Below the pieces are notes generated by a model that did no database searches, was not told where the DNA came from, and saw nothing but the letters and a program-made list of their open reading frames with translations. Both the position numbers and the translations under genes were made by a program. From an uncultured Litorivicinus sp. (GTDB lineage: Bacteria; Pseudomonadota; Gammaproteobacteria; Pseudomonadales; Litorivicinaceae), in NCBI GenBank assembly GCA_902558075.1, contig CACECO010000005.1, forward strand, positions 26,889 through 90,888: DNA of 64,000 nt, read 5' to 3'. Of this stretch, positions 56,717 through 64,000 are shown one piece after another; the stretch's first letter is position 1; every line of letters starts with the position of its first letter.

Positions 56717-59700
56717 TCACATCGTCCTTATTCTTCGAAAACGGTGGTATGAGTGAGACTTGGGGGTCATCAAAGGATCCTTCAATCCTGTAACTCGTCT
56801 TACCTACCTTAATCAACTTTTTCCCGAGCGCCTTCTCCACGAGATAAATTGCACCTCCGACCTGTGGCGCACCGAGAAGCACAGATGCCAACGGCAAATT
56901 ATTGGTGAGCGGGATATCAACTTCAAGCTCTTGATTCAGTTGTTGATTCACAAGATCAGCGACTCCAGTCATCCGAAAACTCGATGAGGGCCCTTGCATC
57001 TGGAACTCAGGGTCAAACCGAAGTGAGCCATTTGCAATCTTTGCCTTCGCACTAACGCGATCAAAGGCAACACCCGGTTGAACTATATCAAGAAAATCAA
57101 GACGTAAGCGGCGGGTTATGGTTTCGATATTCAGAATGCCAAACAGCCGAAGGACTTCCGCTGAATTGCCGAGATCGACAAAGCGTCCATCTTCGAGTAA
57201 TAGCTCCACGAGACCTTCACTGGTCAGCACAGAGAAACCTAGTGGTGAGCCCTCCCAAGTGAGGTTCGAGACAAATCGACCGGATGCCGCTTCAAGCAGT
57301 GGCTCGTCTTCGTTCACACGCAGAATATTTCCAAGCTCAGTTCCTTGAGCCCTAAGTAACAAAGCACTTTTTGCCTGCCCGTTTTCGAAAACCCACGCCA
57401 ATTCACCGTGGTATTTCTGGCCATCACGATTGAATTCAAGTGTTGTCGCATCCAATCGCGAGTCACCGGAGACTAAGACAATACTCATATTTTGATAATC
57501 TGTCTCACCACGCTTCAGTTGATTTACCCGTATGTTCGCGGAAGGCAGTTTTCCAGGGTCGTAGTCTAACAGTGGATCATCATCAGGCGGATCCAACAGA
57601 TCACCGCCCTCTGGTAACACCAGGTGGGTAAGATCAATGAATAACGATCCTTTCCCGATCCGCCACACACGTCCGGACATTTCCGAGCCATCAAAGGAAA
57701 CGTCAAATTCATTGGGTTTCAAGATGATTGCTGTCTCATCAACCTGAAGCGGCGTATCTCCCAAGACTAACCGGTCTGTCTTCAGCAATATCGATAAATT
57801 TGGGCCGCCCCCATCGTGCGCAGGGACGGTCGCCCAATCAATGATTCCAACCTCAGGCGTGATAATTTCGAGCACTAGAGGGTTTGTTCCAAGATCGCCA
57901 CGTATTTCAGTCGTTTCAAAGAACGTGGCATTGAAACTCTTCAGTTCAGGTGTACTGGTAAGGCTGACTCGCATATCACCAACCTGATCTGTCTCTTTGG
58001 ATAAAGGAGGCGGTAAACGACTTCCCAAACCCTGCCCGTCAGTCTCGAGTGATAACTGAAAGCCTTCATCATCGCCACTACCACGAATTAACCAGGCGGC
58101 CTCCCCAAAAAGCTGACTTTCATCAAACCCCAGGGAAATCAGATCCGACAGATTTATTGTCCTCAAGTGAGCCTGCCCAACGAAATCAGTCTGGCCATTG
58201 GATACGGTAACTGTGGCTTCGACAGGATCACCCAGTAATTTGCCACTTAAGCGCTCTGTGTATAAACCATCATCCAGGCGATAGGTTGCTCGACCATTCA
58301 CTTGAGTAAAAGGCTCGCTCAGTTCCGAGAGTGCAACTGTCAAGTCATCGGACTTGATGACCACTTGGCCTTCGGGGCGCCCACCGATCGGTACTGTTAA
58401 GCTCACATCGCCGTGAAACCTTCCATCTAGGATCACCTCAGAGCCCAAAGTGTCAGGTTTAACCTGAGCTTCATCCAATATCTCGAGCGCAACGGCAGCT
58501 TCACCCGATAACTGGCCAGTGATGTGAATTCGACGTTCATCCTCGCGATCCTGCACTGCAACAACACGACTAACATTCAGACCACCAAAATCCGGACCAA
58601 TGAATTCAACTCGAGCGCGCTTACTCACAAAACTAACGACCCCTTCTGTGCCGACAAATGATGGCCAGAGAGATAACGGTTGAAAACGATATGTGCTCAT
58701 TGGAAAGTACATGCTGAGATCACGCCGCGACCTATCTACTCCAGCACCGAGGGGGCCAGAATAAGAGATGCGACCCTCGCTGACATGGACATCGTCAATT
58801 GACTGGATCAAAAAATCATGCACATCCCCATCCAAATCATTTGGCAGTAGATCAGCCAGGGCATCTGTCGACGCATCCACTGTCAATTCGAGCTGAATCG
58901 ACTGCTCCGTCGCCCGCGGTAGATCTAATATGATTGCACCGCGTACATCTTGAACCTCACTCTGGACACGAAGATTCTGCCCGCGGAGTAAGAGCCCATC
59001 ATCGGTTCGATCAAAAACGAAGCGACCCGAAAGAGTCTGCTGCTCCCACGGATTCGGAAAGATCTCAGGAAGCGAAAATGTGGCTGAATTTGCTTCAAAA
59101 TCGAACCATCCCCGAGATCCGTCAATAAATACATCTCCCGCAACCGGACCGACGTGCGGAATTGAACGTCCAGCTTGGATCTCAAATGTATTGACGTCCA
59201 TCAAGATTGAGGGCGCTTGATCCAATGTCCAATCCAGTTTGAAGTTCTGGGCCTTCATGGTCGGCTGGTTGGTAGTCAATATTCGAATCAGTTTCGATTC
59301 GGGCAGGTATGGTTTTAACACTTCTCCCAAAGCAAGACCGTCAACTTTAATCAGAGGAAGGTGAGAAACTACACGCGATCCATCGAATTGAATCCCACCA
59401 CCTGAGCCGGTGATTGTTAGACCGGGCACTTGCAGTTGGAGCGATGTAAACGAGGTTGAGATGGTATTCAATCCGGGAAGCTCGACTCGCGCAGTTAGCT
59501 CTCCACTCAACCCTAACCCTGCCTCCGATAATCCACTCATGCGGGCAATTCCTTCAACGGGGACTCCATCCTTCAAAGTCAGCCATGCGGTTGCATCAAA
59601 ACCGATCAGCAGATCCTCGTGTCCAAAGTCGGATACCGGAGCTTGTCGAAGTTGGGTGTGTAAACGAAGGTCATGCGCATCACCGGTTGCTGAGGGATAT

Positions 59701-60272
59701 CGCCAGTCAATATTTAGAGGAACAGAAATGTCCTCAGTCACTAACCGCATTTGCGCGATCATTCCAATCTTTGGATCGATCGCCATCGAAAGGCGCTTGA
59801 GTGAAATGTCACCTAACACAAAATCAACGTTGTGCAGTTGAATCTCACCCATTGGCTCAACGATCTCGTGGAGTCGATCCAAAAGCCCAGCCCATGTTTG
59901 AGGATCTAAGAATGCACCTGCGGCGGACCCACGATGAACAATCTCTCCCTCATCGAGAACCAATTCGTCAATCACTGGTTGCGACGACTCAAGCGATGCA
60001 GGAAGATCGAGCAACATTTGTACCCGGTGAATTTCAATCAAACCCTGTTCTTTCTCGATCACAATATTCAAAGCTTCAAGATAAGGCCCGGTCAAGGAAG
60101 CACGAGCACCGATCTCAGAGATTGTGACTTTTGCATCAAGGCGCTCTGACAAAATAGCCTCGATGTCCGATCGCCAATAGTTGACCATTGGAAACGCAGC
60201 CAAAACCAAGCCTTGAAGTGCTGCAAGTATCACCACGATGATGGCTGTTATTGTCAGCGACCCACGAATCAT
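56688..60272 (-). CDS. yhdP: AsmA-like phospholipid transport protein YhdP
   Basis: YhdP is a very long envelope-spanning protein of the AsmA/TamB group that helps move phospholipid to the outer membrane. The 1194-residue product has one N-terminal membrane anchor (about 7-30) and a long beta-rich periplasmic body, with DUF3971-like sequence centrally. The AsmA-type C-terminal region (RLFGILNIETITRRLRLDF, PSSSFRMTGVADL) leads to SYRIEGSFDDP near the end. It is slightly shorter than the E. coli protein. It is coupled to rng (ATGA) and overlaps tldD. Confidence 0.93.
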   Translation of the reverse strand: MIRGSLTITAIIVVILAALQGLVLAAFPMVNYWRSDIEAILSERLDAKVTISEIGARASLTGPYLEALNIVIEKEQGLIEIHRVQMLLDLPASLESSQPVIDELVLDEGEIVHRGSAAGAFLDPQTWAGLLDRLHEIVEPMGEIQLHNVDFVLGDISLKRLSMAIDPKIGMIAQMRLVTEDISVPLNIDWRYPSATGDAHDLRLHTQLRQAPVSDFGHEDLLIGFDATAWLTLKDGVPVEGIARMSGLSEAGLGLSGELTARVELPGLNTISTSFTSLQLQVPGLTITGSGGGIQFDGSRVVSHLPLIKVDGLALGEVLKPYLPESKLIRILTTNQPTMKAQNFKLDWTLDQAPSILMDVNTFEIQAGRSIPHVGPVAGDVFIDGSRGWFDFEANSATFSLPEIFPNPWEQQTLSGRFVFDRTDDGLLLRGQNLRVQSEVQDVRGAIILDLPRATEQSIQLELTVDASTDALADLLPNDLDGDVHDFLIQSIDDVHVSEGRISYSGPLGAGVDRSRRDLSMYFPMSTYRFQPLSLWPSFVGTEGVVSFVSKRARVEFIGPDFGGLNVSRVVAVQDREDERRIHITGQLSGEAAVALEILDEAQVKPDTLGSEVILDGRFHGDVSLTVPIGGRPEGQVVIKSDDLTVALSELSEPFTQVNGRATYRLDDGLYTERLSGKLLGDPVEATVTVSNGQTDFVGQAHLRTINLSDLISLGFDESQLFGEAAWLIRGSGDDEGFQLSLETDGQGLGSRLPPPLSKETDQVGDMRVSLTSTPELKSFNATFFETTEIRGDLGTNPLVLEIITPEVGIIDWATVPAHDGGGPNLSILLKTDRLVLGDTPLQVDETAIILKPNEFDVSFDGSEMSGRVWRIGKGSLFIDLTHLVLPEGGDLLDPPDDDPLLDYDPGKLPSANIRVNQLKRGETDYQNMSIVLVSGDSRLDATTLEFNRDGQKYHGELAWVFENGQAKSALLLRAQGTELGNILRVNEDEPLLEAASGRFVSNLTWEGSPLGFSVLTSEGLVELLLEDGRFVDLGNSAEVLRLFGILNIETITRRLRLDFLDIVQPGVAFDRVSAKAKIANGSLRFDPEFQMQGPSSSFRMTGVADLVNQQLNQELEVDIPLTNNLPLASVLLGAPQVGGAIYLVEKALGKKLIKVGKTSYRIEGSFDDPQVSLIPPFSKNKDDVNADITANSE

Positions 60273-61720
60273 GAGATCACAACCTCGTATCGATCCTGAG
60301 CGAAATTGGTGTCGACCTGTAGGCGGATTGGACGCTGAATAAAGGCCTCAAGGTCGGCCAACGCGTCCGATTCTTCATCGATCAATCGATCGATGACCGC
60401 GGGCGCTGCGATCACCGTTGTCGTCTCCGCGGAGTAAGCTCGGTACTCACGCATTATGCCTCGGAATATTTCATAACAGACTGTTTCGGCGGTCTTGATC
60501 TGCCCCGATCCCCGGCAGTGTGGGCACGATTCCTGAAGCAGATCCGACAATCGTTCACGGCTCCGTTTTCGTGTTAACACCACCAAACCTAATTCATTGA
60601 AATCACTGATTCGTGTTTTGACAGGGTCTTCATCGAGTGATCGCTCCAGTGTTCGCAAAACCTGTCGCTTGTGCTCATCATCCTCCATATCGATGAAATC
60701 AACTACTATAATCCCACCTAGATTACGTAACCGAAGTTGACGACCGATAGCAACCGCAGCTTCTAGATTGGTTCGAAACACGGTTTGTTCCAATGTATAT
60801 GCGCCGACAAATCGGCCCGTATTAACATCGATCGTGGTCATCGCCTCGGTTTGCTCTATCACCAGATAAGCGCCTGATTTCAGTTCCACATCGCACGCAA
60901 GTGCTCGCTCGACTTCGTCTTCAATTTGATACAAATCGAAGATTGGTCGATCACCACGATAATGTTGAATCAACGGGGCGACCTTGGGCATAAATTTGGA
61001 TGCAAACTGAGATAAATTGCTAAAGGTCTCCTGTGAATCGATCAACACGCGCTCGGTATCACACCGGATCTGATCGCGGACAAGCCGATGCGTCAGAGGT
61101 AATTCCGCAAACAACAGCACCGGGGCCTTCACAGTTTTCTGTTCACTACAGATATTGTCCCAAACGCGCTTTAAGTAGATCAAATCTTCTTCTAAATCAG
61201 CCAATGTATGCCCGTCCCCAGCCGTGCGAACGATGACACCCCATTTAATGCCTTGTGCATCCAATGCCGCTTGCACAATCGCTTTTAAGTGTTCGCGAGT
61301 GTCCTCGTTTTCAATCCGTTGACTTATCCCGACATGCGTTGCGAACGGCATGAGCACCAAATGACGTGCCGGTAGAGAGACCTCAGCCGTCAGTCGTGCG
61401 CCTTTGCTTCCAATAGGATCTTTCATGACTTGCACCAATAGATCTTGGCCTTCAGTCACTAATTGCTGAATTGGACGGTCTCGTTCGTTTTCAGAGGCCG
61501 GTAGGTCCTTTACGTGGAGAAAGGCACTCCGTTCAAGGCCAATTTCGACGAAACACGCTTGCATCCCAGGCAATACCCGAACTATTTTACCTAGATAGAC
61601 GTTACCAACAAGGCCTCGATGCGTGGCTCGCTCAATCAAGACTTCTTGCAATATGCCCTGCTCAACCACCGCGACGCGGGTTTCGAGAGGGGTAAAGTTT
61701 AGCAGAATTTCATGACGCAC
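60269..61720 (-). CDS. rng: Ribonuclease G
   Basis: RNase G is an endoribonuclease related to RNase E that matures the 5' end of 16S rRNA and cleaves some mRNAs. The 483-residue protein has an S1 domain (about 35-125, with GNVYLGKIVRVLPGMQACFV), the DNase I-like catalytic domain with TTIDVNTGRFVG and IIVVDFIDMED supplying the metal-binding aspartates, and the zinc-link CPHCRGSGQI. The long scaffold tail of RNase E is absent. It overlaps maf by 11 bases. Confidence 0.97.
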   Translation of the reverse strand: MRHEILLNFTPLETRVAVVEQGILQEVLIERATHRGLVGNVYLGKIVRVLPGMQACFVEIGLERSAFLHVKDLPASENERDRPIQQLVTEGQDLLVQVMKDPIGSKGARLTAEVSLPARHLVLMPFATHVGISQRIENEDTREHLKAIVQAALDAQGIKWGVIVRTAGDGHTLADLEEDLIYLKRVWDNICSEQKTVKAPVLLFAELPLTHRLVRDQIRCDTERVLIDSQETFSNLSQFASKFMPKVAPLIQHYRGDRPIFDLYQIEDEVERALACDVELKSGAYLVIEQTEAMTTIDVNTGRFVGAYTLEQTVFRTNLEAAVAIGRQLRLRNLGGIIVVDFIDMEDDEHKRQVLRTLERSLDEDPVKTRISDFNELGLVVLTRKRSRERLSDLLQESCPHCRGSGQIKTAETVCYEIFRGIMREYRAYSAETTTVIAAPAVIDRLIDEESDALADLEAFIQRPIRLQVDTNFAQDRYEVVIS

Positions 61721-62261
61721 GATTCAGCATAGCCTCTAGCTCAACCAAGGGTAATCCAACAACATTGGTATAGGATCCATGGATCGATTCAACAAACCGT
61801 GCCGCCAATCCTTGAATGCCATATCCACCCGCTTTATCTGCAGGCTCGTAGGTTTGCCAGTAGTGTAAACGTTCTTCTGCGGTCAGTTCACGAAAGGTCA
61901 CATCCGTCCGAACAGTTCGCACATCAGCATGATCATCAAGCAGAACACAAATGCCTGAATAGACCTGATGTGTTTTGCCAGATAAACGATCCATCATGCA
62001 CAAAAAATCATTCTGATCAGCGGGCTTATTCAGGATCAAACCGTCGACTGATACTGTGGTATCCGATCCGATAATGAGTTCGCCCACATCTGCATACCGA
62101 CTCACTGCAAGTGCTTTAGCTTGAGCGAGTCGCGCGACATGCTGATTCGGGGTTTCGCCCTCACAGGGCATTTCGTCAACGTCAGCGGGAATCACCCGAA
62201 AATCAGACGTGATTAATTGAAGTAAGTCGCGCCGCCTCGGCGACTGACTAGCAAGAATCAT
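61710..62261 (-). CDS. maf: Maf/YhdE nucleoside triphosphate pyrophosphatase
   Basis: Maf proteins hydrolyse non-canonical or specific nucleoside triphosphates; the YhdE branch prefers dTTP/UTP. The 183-residue protein begins ILASQSPRRRDLLQ and has the GSDTTVSVDG and DKAGGYGIQG motifs. Position between mreD and rng fits YhdE. Overlaps with both neighbours indicate co-transcription with mreBCD. Confidence 0.95.
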   Translation of the reverse strand: MILASQSPRRRDLLQLITSDFRVIPADVDEMPCEGETPNQHVARLAQAKALAVSRYADVGELIIGSDTTVSVDGLILNKPADQNDFLCMMDRLSGKTHQVYSGICVLLDDHADVRTVRTDVTFRELTAEERLHYWQTYEPADKAGGYGIQGLAARFVESIHGSYTNVVGLPLVELEAMLNRAS

Positions 62262-62734
62262 TGGCGTTGAGCCCTCAGCCCCTCAGCATACTGGGCCACC
62301 AGGTCATAGAACCAACGAAGCGGCGACCAGAGAAATGCAGAAACGACTGACTGAAGGACCAGAATCATCAAATCCGGTGATTGTCCAGTCAACGTTCTAG
62401 CCCAATAAGAAACCGCTGATGCAATTAACAAAACAACAAATACGACCAGTGATTGGCGAATCCAGTTGACCTGCCGAATCGATGGTCCCAGTAGCGTTAA
62501 TGCATAAGCAATCAAGGCAAACAACAGTCCATGAAGCCCCAATGTCGTCCCATACAAAACATCAATCGGGAGCGACGAGATCAGTAGCAGTGTCATTGAC
62601 AACTGATAGTTCCGCATTAACCCCCACCAAGTCACAAACAAAAAACCGAAATGAGGTAACGCAAGCGTCATCCATGCGGGATAGGGAATGACGATAAAAA
62701 ACAGTGTCGAAAGCCAAGTCACCAAGAAGATCAT
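62258..62734 (-). CDS. mreD: Rod shape-determining protein MreD
   Basis: MreD is an integral membrane subunit of the elongation complex. The 158-residue protein has about five hydrophobic segments and the conserved central MTLLLISSLPIDVLYGTTLGLH. Sequence is poorly conserved in the family, but position after mreC (ATGA overlap) and topology make the call secure. Confidence 0.95.
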   Translation of the reverse strand: MIFLVTWLSTLFFIVIPYPAWMTLALPHFGFLFVTWWGLMRNYQLSMTLLLISSLPIDVLYGTTLGLHGLLFALIAYALTLLGPSIRQVNWIRQSLVVFVVLLIASAVSYWARTLTGQSPDLMILVLQSVVSAFLWSPLRWFYDLVAQYAEGLRAQRQ

Positions 62735-63558
62735 GACTCACCTTCAGCGAGATCAACCATGACTAAAGACAAGCGCGCCATTGGAGTCAGTGGAGCCGCG
62801 ATCACGCGAGCAAATGGTTGCCCAGGAGCACGAATGACTTCTTTCACTTCAGCAACTGGAATACCGGATTGAAATCGCTCGCCCAAGCCTGAAGTCTCCA
62901 ACAGATCACCAGGCACGATATCTACCGTATCTGGCAAGTTCCTGAGTTCAACCCGGTCCATTCGTCCGACGCCAACAGCAATCGCCCGCTCGCGAGTGCG
63001 TGTCACCTGAACCGGCAGATTGTGTGTCGCATCTGTCATCAAAAGGACTTCTGCCGCATGGGGATAGGCAACCACAACCTGTCCAACCAAGCCATCTGCA
63101 GAGATCACTGGTCGGCCTTCCGTCACCCCAGCAAGTAGGCCCCGGTTAATGGTCACTCGATGTACAAATGGATCATTCGACAATCGCTCGATTTGAGCTT
63201 GCAATAATCGCTCATTCACGCGCTCTTTAACGCCAAGTAGCCGACGGAGCTCAGCGTTTTCAGCCCGCAAAGTTTGTAATTTCAACTGCTCAGTGCGTAA
63301 CCGCTCATTCTCGAGCGCAATCATTTCGAGTCGCTCCGTAATGAGGTCATAAGAGTGAGCCCAGTCGATTAATTCAGACGACATGCGTCCAGGGACAAAA
63401 GCCGCCTGTTCAAGAGGCCAAAGAGCGGTCTTGATGGTTTGACGCACCAAAGTAAACGCATCAAATCGGGAATCAATGAAGATTGTGGCCACAGAAAACG
63501 TGACCGCGACGACGAGGCGGACCGATGCGACACTGGTGTCAGAAAACAGCGGCCGCAT
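62731..63558 (-). CDS. mreC: Rod shape-determining protein MreC
   Basis: MreC is a bitopic scaffold that activates the elongation synthases. The 275-residue protein has an N-terminal membrane segment (about 13-29), a coiled coil (about 70-115, ITERLEMIALENERLRTEQ and following heptads) and the beta-barrel periplasmic domain with RVTINRGLLAGVTEGRPVIS and DGLVGQVVVAYP. It is shorter than enteric MreC, lacking a long C-terminal extension. It lies 11 bases after mreB. Confidence 0.96.
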   Translation of the reverse strand: MRPLFSDTSVASVRLVVAVTFSVATIFIDSRFDAFTLVRQTIKTALWPLEQAAFVPGRMSSELIDWAHSYDLITERLEMIALENERLRTEQLKLQTLRAENAELRRLLGVKERVNERLLQAQIERLSNDPFVHRVTINRGLLAGVTEGRPVISADGLVGQVVVAYPHAAEVLLMTDATHNLPVQVTRTRERAIAVGVGRMDRVELRNLPDTVDIVPGDLLETSGLGERFQSGIPVAEVKEVIRAPGQPFARVIAAPLTPMARLSLVMVDLAEGES

Positions 63559-63569
63559 GCCGTCAACTC

Positions 63570-64000
63570 TTAATCGGAATTAAATAAATTGAAGGAGGCG
63601 CGATCAATCAGCTCAAGTGCTTTGCCACCGCCACGTGCAACGCAGGTCAATGGATCATCTGCGATCAAAACAGGCAATCCTGTTTCCGCCGCCAGCATCT
63701 CATCAAGTCCTTTCAATAGCGCACCACCACCTGTCAGAACAATCCCACGCTCAGCGATGTCCGATGCAAGCTCAGGTGGAGACTGTTCAAGCGCGTTTTT
63801 CACAGCGGCTGTGATCTGTGCGAGGGGCTCAGAGAGTGCCTCCTGAATTTGATTTGACTTCAGGGTGAGCTGTTTCGGGATACCTTCGGCCAGATTACGG
63901 CCGCGGACATCGATTTCTTGCTCATCCTTGATGATCACCGCGGTGCCGATATCTTGCTTGATTCGTTCTGCTGTCGAGTCACCAATCAGGGTGCCAAAGC
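63570..64000 (-). CDS. mreB: Rod shape-determining protein MreB, C-terminal part (runs off window)
   Basis: MreB is the actin homologue that directs lateral wall synthesis. The frame is open to the window edge on the minus strand, so only about the last 142 residues are seen. They start at [18 protein letters not shown] and continue through [18 protein letters not shown] to the phosphate/adenosine motif [16 protein letters not shown]. The conserved [16 protein letters not shown] follows. The N-terminal ATP-binding part lies outside. Confidence 0.98.
   Translation of the reverse strand, partial: FGTLIGDSTAERIKQDIGTAVIIKDEQEIDVRGRNLAEGIPKQLTLKSNQIQEALSEPLAQITAAVKNALEQSPPELASDIAERGIVLTGGGALLKGLDEMLAAETGLPVLIADDPLTCVARGGGKALELIDRASFNLFNSD

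Overview
This 64 kb window is chromosomal housekeeping DNA from a gammaproteobacterium. It carries genes for lipid A (lpxC), DAP-type peptidoglycan (a DNPR motif in MurE) and LPS transport (lptABC). It also has markers typical of Gammaproteobacteria: sspAB, lpoA-diaA-dolP, the nitrogen PTS beside rpoN, rapZ, mlaFEDCB and mreBCD. From memory, the order mutT-argJ-secA ... dcw cluster ... rnpB-rsmI-lpoA ... petABC ... algW-hisCDG-murA-mla ... lpt-rpoN ... tldD-yhdP-rng-maf-mreDCB is close to the one in Pseudomonas, so an oceanospirillad- or pseudomonad-like lineage is likely. The sequence alone does not give the species. Base composition is even (about half GC by eye), and I see no mobile element, prophage, CRISPR array or tRNA.

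Layout. (1) 1-5442: the end of coaE and yacG on +, then mutT-ThiE fusion, argJ and secA on -. (2) 5489-23126: dciA (+), then a nearly gapless minus-strand dcw cluster transcribed mraZ-rsmH-ftsL-ftsI-murE-murF-mraY-murD-ftsW-murG-murC-ddlB-ftsQ-ftsA-ftsZ-lpxC, with three 10-bp-spaced MraZ-type operator repeats ahead of mraZ. (3) 23374-28895: RNase P RNA and rsmI (-), lpoA-diaA-dolP (+), sspA-sspB (-). (4) 28972-32604: rplM-rpsI and petABC (-). (5) 32690-36809: zapE and an alpha/beta hydrolase (-), a ZapG/YhcB protein (+), NIF3 (-), an AlgW/DegS protease (+). (6) 36795-44229: a ten-gene minus run, mlaFEDCB-ibaG-murA-hisG-hisD-hisC. (7) 44328-53403: a plus run of a Ca2+/cation exchanger, kdsD, kdsC, lptC, lptA, lptB, rpoN, hpf, ptsN, rapZ, ptsO and mgtE. 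(8) 53405-64000: pmbA (-), yjgA/darP (+), then tldD, yhdP, rng, maf, mreD, mreC and a partial mreB (-).

Most of the window builds the cell envelope and divides the cell: precursor synthesis (murA, murC-G, mraY, ddlB), septum assembly (fts genes), elongation (mreBCD), lipid A and LPS export (lpxC, kdsCD, lptABC) and outer-membrane lipid balance (mla, yhdP, dolP, lpoA). I found no undescribed system. The points worth checking are structural. All seven convergent gene pairs overlap, abut or lie one base apart. Two divergent genes share one CATG as opposed start codons. The lpxC start is a TTG behind a hairpin. MlaB has a degenerate STAS loop, and yraN is missing between lpoA and diaA. Several coding starts given here are shorter than the longest reading frame, for reasons stated in each entry.
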